A stretch of 64,000 bases of DNA from Mycobacterium sp. GTDB taxonomy: Bacteria; Actinomycetota; Actinomycetes; Mycobacteriales; Mycobacteriaceae. Of the stretch, positions 7,576 through 15,512 are shown in pieces. The notes beneath the pieces are model-generated. The model saw only the letters and a list, made by a program, of their open reading frames with translations, was not told the origin of the DNA and did no database searches. Position 1 is the stretch's first letter. Every line of letters starts with the position of its first letter. A program made the translations under genes and the position numbers. The stretch covers positions 123,590-187,589 of the forward strand of contig RXJD01000022.1 of NCBI GenBank assembly GCA_003987775.1, written 5' to 3'.

Positions 7576-7604
7576 ATCATAACGAGGGTATGAATGATGG
7601 ACAA
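7576..7604 (-). promoter_or_regulatory. integrase promoter, leaderless
   Basis: Reading the minus strand, TTGTCC (7604-7599) and TATGAT (7581-7576) are separated by 17 bases, and TATGAT lies eight bases before the integrase ATG. The -35 box lies only a few bases from the pilin fragment, so the promoter abuts the attachment core. Confidence 0.6.
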
Positions 7605-7630
7605 TCGACTACTCGACCGTCGACATGCCC
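7600..7630. other. probable right attachment site (attR)
   Basis: Pilin coding sequence runs on the minus strand down to about 7612 and then changes to element sequence, giving a premature TAG at 7611-7609. Large serine integrases recombine at a core of a few bases, so the crossover should lie near the shared GTCGAGTA segment at about 7610-7617. The left counterpart, attL with the 3' part of the pilin gene, is not in this window. Confidence 0.65.
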
Positions 7631-7689
7631 GACTCGTCGCTCGCCAGCATCGTCAGACGTGTGGCGATCACCCGGAACTTGTTGCGCAT
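7609..7689 (-). pseudogene. truncated Flp-type pilin (DUF4244, Rv3656c-like)
   Basis: From ATG 7689 the frame encodes 26 residues ending SDESGMSTVE before TAG. The GMST(V/A)E sequence is the conserved start of the DUF4244 Flp-like pilins, where the next residue is the Tyr that begins the hydrophobic helix. That helix is missing, so the gene is cut exactly there. AGGAAGG precedes the ATG, and the gene follows tadC by 15 bases, the order known for the mycobacterial Tad locus. Disruption is inferred to come from integration of the element; the pilin helix should lie at its far left end. Confidence 0.75.
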
Positions 7690-7704
7690 CAATGTATTCC
7701 TTCC

Positions 7705-8289
7705 TCATATCAATCCCGACTGCAGAACATCTCCGGCCAACCCGGCCACCACCGGAACGATGCCGAGGCACACGAAGGCCGGTAGGAAACACAACCCGAG
7801 CGGTCCCGCGATCAGCACTCCCGCCCGCTCCGCGGCAGCTGCCGCCGCGGCTGCGGCGTCGTGGCGAGACTGCACCGCGAGTTCGGCAACGCCATCGGCG
7901 AGGGCGGCCCCCGAAGACGACGATCGACGAGCCAGCCGCAGCAGGCCGTCGATTTGGCCGTCGGTTTCGCCCCGATCCCCCGGCGTCGACCATGCGACGG
8001 ACGGGTCGGCACCCAGCGCGAGCAGATCCGCGGCGCGCCGCAGTGCCAGCGCAAGTCGCGGCGGCGCGGATGCGGCGGTCGCCGACGCGGCCGTCGCGAC
8101 GGCCATACCCGCCAGCAGGCATACCGCGAGCACGTCCAGGCTCGACGCCATCCCCAACGGATCCGGGCCGCGCCGACCCTCGCGGCGGCGCCGGGACGGC
8201 CGCGGCAGCAGCCCCGCACGAGCGCGCACCACCGAAGGGCCCACACCGATCAGCAATGCCACGGCTAATAGCGCCGCCGAGACGCTCAC
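7705..8289 (-). CDS. Tad platform protein TadC-like (Rv3657c)
   Basis: A 194-residue membrane protein of the type II secretion F family. It has an N-terminal membrane segment, an Ala-rich central helical domain and a C-terminal hydrophobic hairpin (LGLCFLPAFVCLGIVPVV). GTG 8289 overlaps the tadB stop (GTGA). With TadB it would form the inner-membrane platform that pulls pilin into a fibre, driven by TadA. The protein looks full length, so the element has spared it. In mycobacteria no Tad pilus has been firmly shown, so the assembly role is by family. Confidence 0.85.
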   Translation of the reverse strand: MSVSAALLAVALLIGVGPSVVRARAGLLPRPSRRRREGRRGPDPLGMASSLDVLAVCLLAGMAVATAASATAASAPPRLALALRRAADLLALGADPSVAWSTPGDRGETDGQIDGLLRLARRSSSSGAALADGVAELAVQSRHDAAAAAAAAAERAGVLIAGPLGLCFLPAFVCLGIVPVVAGLAGDVLQSGLI

Positions 8290-9089
8290 GTCGCGGCCGC
8301 GCGATCGGTGATCCGGTCCGACCAGCACAGTCCCGCGCAGGTCAGCGTCACGCCCGCCAGCAGAAACCATCCGCCCGCACCGCCCCCGAACAGGAATTGC
8401 AGCGGCCGGGCGCCGATCAACTGCCCGAGCAGCAGGCCCAGCAGCGGCAGCCCCGCAAGGATGGCCGCTGTCGCGCGGGCACCCGCCATATCCGACTCGA
8501 CCTTGGCCGAAAACCGTTGCCGCTCAGCAATGTCACGCTGAGCCGCCCGCATCAGCGTGGCGATCGCCAAGCCATGATCGCTGGCCAGCTGCCAGCACAC
8601 CGCCAGCCGCTCCCAGTGTTGCGGCAGCACCGACGATCCCGCCGCGGCACGCAGTCCGGCGGCGACGTCGGCACCCAACCGGGCTCGCGCCGCTACCGCC
8701 CGCAGGCCAGCTGACACCGCACCGGTGGTCTCACCGGCTGCGACGTCGAATGCGAGAACCGGGTGGGCGCCCACCCGCAGTTCACCAACCAGCACGTCGA
8801 GGCCCGCTTCCAGCGCCCGCCCCGCGGCTCCGGCGCGCCGAGCGCTGACGCGACGGCGATAACGGAGGCCTACGACGACGCTTACCAAGGCGACCGATAA
8901 CACCGTCGTCAACGGCAGCAGAAACGCCGCGACGACTCCGACGCACCCGGATGCACACAGTGCCGCCCGCGACCCGATCGCGATTCGCCGACCCGCCGGT
9001 GTCACGGGGACCAACCGGGCCCGCGGCGACGCGGGCGATGCCAGCAGCGCCAACGACAACAACAGCGCCGCAAGTTGCAGTCCCGTCAT
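8286..9089 (-). CDS. Tad platform protein TadB-like (Rv3658c)
   Basis: A 267-residue protein with N-terminal membrane segments (residues 3-20 and 45-70), a cytoplasmic helical T2SF domain (residues 95-210) and a C-terminal hydrophobic region. ATG 9089 overlaps the tadA stop (ATGA). It would partner TadC in the membrane platform of the Flp/Tad machine. Much longer upstream readings in this frame overlap tadA and are spurious. Confidence 0.85.
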   Translation of the reverse strand: MTGLQLAALLLSLALLASPASPRARLVPVTPAGRRIAIGSRAALCASGCVGVVAAFLLPLTTVLSVALVSVVVGLRYRRRVSARRAGAAGRALEAGLDVLVGELRVGAHPVLAFDVAAGETTGAVSAGLRAVAARARLGADVAAGLRAAAGSSVLPQHWERLAVCWQLASDHGLAIATLMRAAQRDIAERQRFSAKVESDMAGARATAAILAGLPLLGLLLGQLIGARPLQFLFGGGAGGWFLLAGVTLTCAGLCWSDRITDRAAAT

Positions 9090-10252
9090 GCCGGCACCCG
9101 GGTCCGTAGCACCGCGTCCAACTCGGCGGCAGCGTCCATGCTGCCGTGGTCGGCGTGCCACGCTGTGACCACCCGGACCAACCCGCCCCCGGAGCGGCGC
9201 AACAGCGCGATCTCGCCGAGCCGTCGCCGTCCGGCGCCGTCCCGTGTCATGTGCAGGAGCACCTGCACCGCGGCGGCGAGTTGACTGTGCAGAGCGCCGC
9301 GGTCGAGTCCGCCGAGTGCGCCGAGTGCCTCCAATCGGGCGGGTACCTCGCCCGGGCTGTTGGCATGCAGCGTGCCCGCGCCCCCGTCGTGCCCGGTATT
9401 GAGAGCGGTCAACAGATCGACCACCTCGGCTCCCCGGACCTCTCCCACAACGATCCGGTCGGGACGCATCCGCAGCGCCTGTCGCACCAGCTGACGCACC
9501 GTGACCTCGCCGGCACCCTCCACGTTGGCGCATCGCGCAACGAGCTTCACCAGGTGCGGATGATGCGGGGCCAGTTCGGCGGCGTCCTCGACGCATACGA
9601 TCCGCTCGCCCGGCGAGACGGCACCCAGCATCGCCGCCAGCAGCGTCGTCTTGCCGGCTCCCGTGCCACCGCACACCAGGAAGGCCAGCCGCGCGGCGAT
9701 GATGCCGGACAGCAGTTCAGCGGCCCGCGGTGCCACGGTGCCCGCAGCCGTCAGGGCCTCCAGGTTCTGGGTGGCCGGCCGCAGCACCCGCAGAGACAGG
9801 CAGGTGCCTCCGGCTGCCACCGGCGGCAGGACGGCATGCAAGCGCACCGCGAATCCGCCTGCCCCGATCCCGGTCAGCTGTCCGTCCACCCACGGCTGGG
9901 CATCGTCGAGCCGGCGGCCGGCGGCCAACGCCAGCCGTTGCGCAAGTCGCCGCACCGCAGCCTCATCGGCAAATCGAATATGGCTGCGCTGCAAACCATT
10001 TCGATTGTCTATCCAAATCTCGTCCGGCGCCGTCACGAGTACGTCGGTGGTGTCGTCCGCGCATAGCAGCGGTTCGAGGATGCCGGCGCCGGTCAATTCC
10101 GTCTGCAGCAGCCGAAGGTTGGCGAGCACCTCCGTGTCGCCGAGTACTCCCCCGGATTCGGCGCGGATCGCCGCGGCGACCACACTGGCGCGCAGCGGAC
10201 CGGGCTCGGCGGCCAGCCGCTCCCGCACGCGCTCGATCAACGAGCCCTTCAC
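9086..10252 (-). CDS. tadA: Tad secretion ATPase TadA/CpaF-like (Rv3659c)
   Basis: A 388-residue type II/IV secretion ATPase. Walker A is CGGTGAGKTTLL near residue 190; an Asp box (VEDAAEL), a His box region (HPHLVKLVAR) and Walker B (MRPDRIVVGEVRG) follow in the order of CpaF/VirB11-type ATPases. It should hydrolyse ATP in the cytoplasm to drive pilus assembly by TadB/TadC. GTG 10252 has AGGAG upstream and overlaps the ssd stop (GTGA). The frame is intact although the downstream pilin gene is broken. Confidence 0.9.
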   Translation of the reverse strand: MKGSLIERVRERLAAEPGPLRASVVAAAIRAESGGVLGDTEVLANLRLLQTELTGAGILEPLLCADDTTDVLVTAPDEIWIDNRNGLQRSHIRFADEAAVRRLAQRLALAAGRRLDDAQPWVDGQLTGIGAGGFAVRLHAVLPPVAAGGTCLSLRVLRPATQNLEALTAAGTVAPRAAELLSGIIAARLAFLVCGGTGAGKTTLLAAMLGAVSPGERIVCVEDAAELAPHHPHLVKLVARCANVEGAGEVTVRQLVRQALRMRPDRIVVGEVRGAEVVDLLTALNTGHDGGAGTLHANSPGEVPARLEALGALGGLDRGALHSQLAAAVQVLLHMTRDGAGRRRLGEIALLRRSGGGLVRVVTAWHADHGSMDAAAELDAVLRTRVPA

Positions 10253-11364
10253 GCCGCGCTCCTGCCGAGCGCGCCACGCCTGCTCGGCAAGACTGCGAGT
10301 ACCGAGCGTGCCGCCACAGCCAGCGGGCTTCGCCGCCCCAATCGCAGGCCGCCCCGCTCGAGCTGGTCGGACAACCCCGGCTCGGCACGCATCGACGCCA
10401 GCAGCGGTGCTCCGGCGATGTCGGCAACCTCGGTGGCCCGCAATCCGCCCGGCGCCGGCCCGCGGACCACCAATCCGAGGTTGGGATTGATGGCCGTCAG
10501 CACTGGGACGAGCGCCGCGGTGGCCGCACATCCCCGCACATCGCAGCGGCTGACCAGCACCACCAGTTCGACGCTGTCCAGGGCGGCACGGGTCGCCTCG
10601 GTCAGACGCCGCGGGAGATCACACACCACCGTGACGCCGCCGCGGCGGCCCGCGTCGATGATCGCGGCAACCGGGCCGGGCTCCAACTCATAGCCGCGCC
10701 GGGTGCCCGAGAGGACGCTCACTGCGTGATGCCGCGGGAGCGCCTCGCGGATCGCCGGCCAACTCAGCCGTCCACCCTGAAGTGCCAGGTCGGGCCACCG
10801 CAGTCCGGGAGTGGACTCCCCTCCGATCAGCAGATCCATGCCACCGCCCCACGGGTCGAGGTCGATCAGCAGCGCGTTGCCCGCACTGTGTGCCAGGGCG
10901 GCGGCGAACAGCGAGGCCCCGGCACCGCCACAGCCTCCGATGACTGCCACGCCCTCGCCGTCGCGGCCGTGGTCACGCGCCGACTCCGCGGCTTCAGCGA
11001 GTTCGGCGACCAACTCGCGCTCCTGTTGCGGCAGCTGCAGCACCCGCTCGGCACCCACTGCCACCGCGGCCGCCCAGGCGGCCGCCTCTGCGTCGCCGCC
11101 CGTGACCACGCTGACGTGGGCGCGCCGCGGAAGTGCGTCCCGGCCGCACCGCTCGGCCGCCGCCCGATCGAGCACGACAGCCGCGGCCGCAGACCACGAC
11201 TTGCGGCTCACCGAACCTCGCTCGCCGGTATGTACCACCCGGACCCCGACGGCTGCGGCCACCCGGTCGATTTCTTCGCGCAGATGTGGTTCCGCCACGA
11301 TCGCCAGGACCCCCGATCCGCTGGAATCGGCGAGGGAACCGCCCGGGGAAAGTTCGTTCACCAC
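10249..11364 (-). CDS. ssd: CpaE/MinD-like septum site-determining protein Ssd (Rv3660c)
   Basis: About 371 residues. An N-terminal receiver-like domain is followed from about residue 130 by a MinD/CpaE fold with a deviant P-loop (GGCGGAGASLFA) and ALLIDLDPWGGGMDLL. In M. tuberculosis Rv3660c is reported to influence septum formation; in other bacteria CpaE places the Tad pilus. It heads the Tad operon. Start codon choice is uncertain: tandem GTG codons at 11364 and 11361 follow a GGTGGA box very closely, and a longer reading to 11490 is possible. Confidence 0.8.
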   Translation of the reverse strand: MVNELSPGGSLADSSGSGVLAIVAEPHLREEIDRVAAAVGVRVVHTGERGSVSRKSWSAAAAVVLDRAAAERCGRDALPRRAHVSVVTGGDAEAAAWAAAVAVGAERVLQLPQQERELVAELAEAAESARDHGRDGEGVAVIGGCGGAGASLFAAALAHSAGNALLIDLDPWGGGMDLLIGGESTPGLRWPDLALQGGRLSWPAIREALPRHHAVSVLSGTRRGYELEPGPVAAIIDAGRRGGVTVVCDLPRRLTEATRAALDSVELVVLVSRCDVRGCAATAALVPVLTAINPNLGLVVRGPAPGGLRATEVADIAGAPLLASMRAEPGLSDQLERGGLRLGRRSPLAVAARSVLAVLPSRRGALGRSAA

Positions 11365-11460
11365 TCCACCGTGCGGGGCGGACGGTATTGGACACCAGTG
11401 CCAAAGCGGGATCTGTGGAGAAAGACCGGTCTGTGCACCGAGTCGTTCGCTGGGCACTGG

Positions 11461-11505
11461 TCCGTTCTGGAACGGACGTCGCTCCCGCAACGCATGTGTT
11501 GCGGG
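11461..11505. repeat. two further hairpins upstream of ssd
   Basis: TCCGTTC-tg-GAACGGA (11461-11476) and CCCGCAAC-gcatgt-GTTGCGGG (11484-11505) are perfect inverted repeats just past the 6C terminator, in the direction of the ssd start. They could be operator sites or structure in the ssd leader. The rest of 11365-11803 is the 6C gene and the promoter region of the HAD gene. Confidence 0.45.
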
Positions 11506-11537
11506 ATTTCACTACCCGGGAGAAGATTTTTTACCCC

Positions 11538-11636
11538 AGAAAAGGGACGACCCCCGCCAGGGGGGGAGGAGGCGGAGGTCGTCGTGTATCAGCCCCGGGG
11601 GGTCGGGCTGATACACCCTCGGCTCAAGGCCGAGTA
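11538..11636 (-). ncRNA. 6C small RNA (B11, ncRv13660c-type)
   Basis: On the minus strand two GC-rich hairpins occur in tandem. The first has a perfect 12-pair stem (GTGTATCAGCCC with its complement, 11616-11584) and a loop with six C residues; the second (11583-11546) has a loop with seven C residues and is followed by CCCTTTTCT. Two stems with C-rich loops define the actinobacterial 6C RNA, and its gene lies between Rv3660c and Rv3661 in M. tuberculosis, exactly as here. TATAGT at 11648-11643 supplies a -10 box. The RNA is known to affect growth and metal or DNA-replication gene expression by C-rich loop pairing. Confidence 0.9.
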
Positions 11637-11791
11637 ATGCTTACTATACACATGCCAGCCGGGATTCACGCAAGTACTCCGCGCAAGGAAATAAGGGCTT
11701 GAGCCGTGTAAATGCGGTGGGCTCAAAGACAACAGCCGTATTCAGCCGTTCGGTTTCGGCTCAACATCGCAGCCCTGCGGGTTCGCCGACC

Positions 11792-11797
11792 TATGCT
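11792..11797 (+). promoter_or_regulatory. -10 box of leaderless HAD hydrolase promoter
   Basis: TATGCT lies six bases before GTG 11804. This decides the start of the following gene, because no ribosome site precedes that GTG and a longer reading frame to 11699 would cross the promoter. Confidence 0.6.
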
Positions 11798-11803
11798 GGA
11801 CTG

Positions 11804-12661
11804 GTGACCGTCCCCGACGAGGCCGCGCCGCAGCAAATCTCACCGCAAACATCGGAGCCGGCGCCACCGAGTGCCCGCACCGCTGCCTTCTTCGACTTGG
11901 ACAAGACCATCATCGCCAAGTCGAGCACCCTGGCGTTCAGCAAACCCTTCTTCGCACAGGGTCTGCTTAACCGGCGGGCGGTGCTGAAGTCGAGCTATGC
12001 GCAGTTCATCTTCCTGCTTTCCGGCGCCGATCATGACCAGATGGATCGCATGCGCACCCACCTGGCCAACATGTGCACGGGATGGGACGTCGCGCAGGTG
12101 AAGTCGATCGTCGCCGAGACGCTGCACGACATCGTCACACCGCTGGTGTTCGCCGAAGCGGCCGATCTCATCGCCGCGCACAAATTGTGCGGCCGCGACG
12201 TCGTCGTGGTGTCCGCGTCGGGTGAGGAGATCGTCGGCCCCATCGCCCGCGCCCTGGGCGCCACCCACGCAATGGCGACCCGCATGGTGGTGGAGGACGG
12301 AAAGTACACCGGCGAGGTCGGCTTCTACTGCTACGGCGAGGGCAAGGTGCAAGCGATCCGCGAGTTGGCCGCCCGCGAGGGCTACCCGCTCGAACATTGC
12401 TATGCGTATTCCGACTCGATCACCGACCTTCCGATGCTGGAGTCCGTGGGCCACCCGTCGGTCGTCAATCCCGATCGCGGACTGCGCAGGGAAGCCCTCG
12501 AACGCGGCTGGCCCGTGTTGTCGTTCTCCCGTCCGGTGTCGCTGCGCGATCGCATCCCCGCGCCCTCGGGTGCCGCGATCGCGACCACCGCCGCAGTGGG
12601 TGTCACCGCGGCGGCCGCCGGCGCGGTGACGTATGCGTTGTTGCGCCGCTTCGCCTTCTAG
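11804..12661 (+). CDS. HAD-IB family hydrolase (Rv3661-like)
   Basis: A 285-residue protein of the HAD subfamily IB (SerB-like). Motif I is FFDLDKT near residue 28, motif II VVSASGEE near 135, and motif III/IV YSDSITDLPML near 200. A C-terminal hydrophobic helix (ATTAAVGVTAAAAGAVTYALL) suggests membrane attachment. The sequence is highly similar to Rv3661 as I recall it. The substrate is a phosphate ester that has not been defined with certainty for this family member. It stands alone between two small RNA genes. Confidence 0.9.
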   Translation: MTVPDEAAPQQISPQTSEPAPPSARTAAFFDLDKTIIAKSSTLAFSKPFFAQGLLNRRAVLKSSYAQFIFLLSGADHDQMDRMRTHLANMCTGWDVAQVKSIVAETLHDIVTPLVFAEAADLIAAHKLCGRDVVVVSASGEEIVGPIARALGATHAMATRMVVEDGKYTGEVGFYCYGEGKVQAIRELAAREGYPLEHCYAYSDSITDLPMLESVGHPSVVNPDRGLRREALERGWPVLSFSRPVSLRDRIPAPSGAAIATTAAVGVTAAAAGAVTYALLRRFAF

Positions 12662-12749
12662 CGCTCTCACCGCAGCAAACACTTAGTGGACGCAATTAAT
12701 TTGCGTTGCACAACTTTGACACGTCTAGGCCTTGCTGTGCCTGTGGTCT

Positions 12750-13062
12750 AGTAGTACAAAGGAGTCACGGCAGCCTGGTGAGGCCAAGGTCGATCCGGAA
12801 GAGAAGGTTCGATCTCCCAACCCGGGCACCCAGCACGGTTCCCGGCACCCACGCGGAGTCATAGCCACTGATATGGCAGAAGTGTTGCGGGCCTGCGTAA
12901 TTGCGAAGAACGGAATGCCCCGACGGTCCTTTGGGTGGGGTCGCAGCAGGAAGTGTCGCAAACGCGCCGAGGCCACCCACGCAGCCCAGAAATGCACGCT
13001 TGGTAACCGAGAACCGTGTTGGCGGGCGGCGATTCGATAAATTCGGATCGCCGCCCGCTTTG
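12750..13062 (+). ncRNA. Ms1-type small RNA (MTS2823 homologue)
   Basis: The gap between the Rv3661 and Rv3662c homologues holds no gene but ends in a strong terminator, which is the site of MTS2823 in M. tuberculosis and Ms1 in M. smegmatis. Ms1 is about 300 bases and binds RNA polymerase core lacking sigma factor in stationary phase. The region here is 12662-13095, and a transcript ending at 13062 would have the right length if it starts near 12750. TTGACA at 12716 may be the -35 box; a clear -10 is not seen, so the 5' end is approximate. Confidence 0.75.
13022..13061 (+). terminator. terminator of the Ms1-type RNA
   Basis: A perfect 12-pair stem, GCGGGCGGCGAT (13022-13033) with ATCGCCGCCCGC (13047-13058), is followed by TTT and a T-rich stretch. 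It is a clear Rho-independent type terminator on the plus strand. Confidence 0.8.
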
Positions 13063-13095
13063 CATTTCCGCATCGTTTTTGCAGCGACTCGCCAG

Positions 13096-13863
13096 CTACC
13101 CTCGGGGAACCGATTCCGCGATCGCCAGCGCTTCCTGCGCGCCCGACCTCATCGCCCGGCAACACAGCACCAGCCAGGCCGCGACACCCTCGGAAGTCCC
13201 CTCGGCGAACTTCGTCGCGGCGTCGCGGTAGGCCGCCGGCTGGCGCATCCAGGTCACCTCGGGCACCCCGAGCCCGTGTGGATCCAACCCCGTGGCGATG
13301 GTCACCAGACGCGACACTCCGCGTGCCACCACGCCGTCGGCACTGCCGAACGGCCGCAGCGTCAACAACTCACCGTGCGCCACCGCAGCAACCACCGGCG
13401 CCGAGGCCTGAGTGGGACGGCTGACCACTTCGGCCAGCAACTCCAGCCGCCGCCCGATGTCGGTATCGGTGCGCGGCCGGCCGAGCCGATCATCGTCGAC
13501 CAGATCGGCTGCGGCGAGCACGTGCAACCGAGCCAGCGCTTGCAGGGGCGCCCTCCGCCACACCGCGACGAGCGCTCCCCCACCGCCTTCGAGGGCCTGG
13601 GCCACCCGGAGCGCACCGGCGAACACCGGGTCGCTGATCCCGCCGCCTTCGGACACCGTGTCGGCCAGATCGTCCATCCGCACCGGGCCGCCGTCGAGGA
13701 CCGACGATGCCCGGGCCGCCCGCAAGGATGCCTCCGCGGCGGTCACGGGCCAGCCGCGCAGGTTGGCGCGGTGCCGGTGAGCGCGGCCGAGCGCCTCGCG
13801 GGCCCGGTCGCTCGCTTCGGCGACGCCGGGCAGTTCCATCAGCGGAGCCAGCGGGTCAGTCAC
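13096..13863 (-). CDS. conserved hypothetical protein, Fic-like fold (Rv3662c)
   Basis: A 255-residue protein, full length relative to Rv3662c. The segment HGELLTLRPFGSADGVVAR near residue 165 looks like a degenerate version of the Fic motif HxFxDGNGR: the position of the catalytic His is Leu or Arg and the DGNGR part is ADGVVAR. If it is a Fic-fold protein it is probably not an active AMP-transferase. The resemblance is my inference. It is transcribed convergently with the Ms1-type RNA. Confidence 0.75.
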   Translation of the reverse strand: MTDPLAPLMELPGVAEASDRAREALGRAHRHRANLRGWPVTAAEASLRAARASSVLDGGPVRMDDLADTVSEGGGISDPVFAGALRVAQALEGGGGALVAVWRRAPLQALARLHVLAAADLVDDDRLGRPRTDTDIGRRLELLAEVVSRPTQASAPVVAAVAHGELLTLRPFGSADGVVARGVSRLVTIATGLDPHGLGVPEVTWMRQPAAYRDAATKFAEGTSEGVAAWLVLCCRAMRSGAQEALAIAESVPRG

Positions 13864-13874
13864 AGGTTGCCAAC

Positions 13875-15512
13875 CTATCGGGGCCCGGCCGGGGCGCCGG
13901 GAATGGCCTCCAGCAGTTGGCGCGTGTAGCCGTGGGCGGGCCTGGTGAACACCGTTTCGGTCGGCGAATGTTCCACCACCTTGCCGGACTGCATCACCAG
14001 CACGTCATCGGAGATCTGCCGCACCACGGCCAGATCGTGGCTGATGAACAGGTAGGTGAGCCCCAGGTTGGCCTGCAATTCGCCCAGCAGGTCGAGGATC
14101 TGCGCCTGCACCAGGACGTCGAGCGCCGACACCGCCTCGTCGCAGACGAGGACGTCCGGTCGCAGCGCCAACGCCCGCGCGATCGCGACCCGCTGCCGCT
14201 GGCCCCCGGAAAGCTCGCGGGGCAGCCGGTCGAACACCGACGACGGCAGTGCCACCTGCTCCAGCAGCTCGCGCACCGCCTGCTCGCGCTGCCGGCGGTC
14301 GCCCACCCGGTGAATCCGCAGTGGCTCCTCGATGGCGCGAAACACCGAGTACATCGGATCCAGACTGCTGTACGGGTTCTGGAACACCGGCTGGATGCGG
14401 CGCCGGAATGCCAGCGTCTTGCGCACCGCGCCGACGTCGGTTCCGTCGAAGACAACGCTGCCAGACGTCGGTGGCAGCAGACCGAGCACCATGCGTGCCA
14501 CGGTCGACTTCCCGGAGCCGGACTCCCCCACCACCGCCAGCGTGCTGGCCCGTCGCACCCGGAAGGACACCCCGTCGACCGCACGAAATTCCGTCCGCCG
14601 CCAGGGCACTCCGCCGGATTCCGGGTAGACCTTGGTCAGCCCCGACGCCACCAGGATGTCGTCCTGGGCGCGGGCATGTTCGGCCGCCTCGGTCGCAACC
14701 CGCTCCCGAATCTGCGCGGCGCGTTTGTCTCGCGCGGTCACAGACGGCGCCGCGGCCACCAGCCGCCTGGTGTACTCGTGCCTCGGTTCGCGCAGAATGG
14801 CTTGCGCAGCACCGGATTCGACGACCGTTCCGTGGTGCATGACGACTACCCGCTCGGCACGCTCGGCGGCCAGCGCCAGATCGTGGGTGATCAGCAGCAA
14901 CGCGGTTCCCAGTTCATCGGTGAGCCGCTGCAAGTGGTCGAGGACCTGCCGTTGCACGGTGACGTCCAGCGCCGACGTGGGTTCGTCGGCGATCAGCAAC
15001 TGTGGCCGGCCGGCCAGGCCGATGGCGATCAGTGCGCGCTGACACATGCCGCCGGAGAGTTGGTGCGGGTACCGCCCGGCCTGCTTGTCCGGGTTGGGCA
15101 TGCCGGCGTCGGCGAGCAACTGCACCGCGCGCCGCCGCGCATCGCGCCCCTCGGTGTTGACCCGCAGCGCCTCGCGGACCTGGAAGCCGACCTTCCACAC
15201 CGGATTGAGATTGGTCATCGGATCCTGTGGCACATAGCCGATTTCGCGTCCGCGGATGGACCGCATCAGGCGCCGGCCGGCACCGGTGATGTCCTGCCCG
15301 TCGAACATGATGCGACCGGCGGTGATTCGTCCGCCGGGTGACAACAGCCCGAGGATCGCGGCCGCTGTGGTGGATTTCCCGGAACCGGATTCGCCGACGA
15401 CGGCCACGGTCTGGCCGCGGCGGACGCTGAGATCGACGCCGCGGACCACCGGTTCGCCGGTGCCGAACCGCACCTGCAGGCCCTCGACCGACAGCAACCC
15501 CTGACCGGTCAT
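13875..15512 (-). CDS. dppD: peptide ABC transporter ATPase DppD (fused double ATPase)
   Basis: A 545-residue protein with two complete ABC domains. The first has Walker A GESGSGKST near residue 43 and signature LSGGM; the second has GESGSGKST near 325 and LSGGQRQRVAIARAL. Both Walker B and His-switch segments are present (LLLITHDLAL, LFISHDLAVV). It powers uptake of peptides through DppB/DppC; in M. tuberculosis this system also takes part in haem uptake. ATG 15512 overlaps the dppC stop. Length matches Rv3663c (about 548 residues). Confidence 0.95.
   Translation of the reverse strand: MTGQGLLSVEGLQVRFGTGEPVVRGVDLSVRRGQTVAVVGESGSGKSTTAAAILGLLSPGGRITAGRIMFDGQDITGAGRRLMRSIRGREIGYVPQDPMTNLNPVWKVGFQVREALRVNTEGRDARRRAVQLLADAGMPNPDKQAGRYPHQLSGGMCQRALIAIGLAGRPQLLIADEPTSALDVTVQRQVLDHLQRLTDELGTALLLITHDLALAAERAERVVVMHHGTVVESGAAQAILREPRHEYTRRLVAAAPSVTARDKRAAQIRERVATEAAEHARAQDDILVASGLTKVYPESGGVPWRRTEFRAVDGVSFRVRRASTLAVVGESGSGKSTVARMVLGLLPPTSGSVVFDGTDVGAVRKTLAFRRRIQPVFQNPYSSLDPMYSVFRAIEEPLRIHRVGDRRQREQAVRELLEQVALPSSVFDRLPRELSGGQRQRVAIARALALRPDVLVCDEAVSALDVLVQAQILDLLGELQANLGLTYLFISHDLAVVRQISDDVLVMQSGKVVEHSPTETVFTRPAHGYTRQLLEAIPGAPAGPR

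Noticed and set aside
8286-9674. Upstream extension of the tadB frame
   Set aside because: It overlaps tadA on the same strand; the ATGA overlap at 9089 gives the true start.
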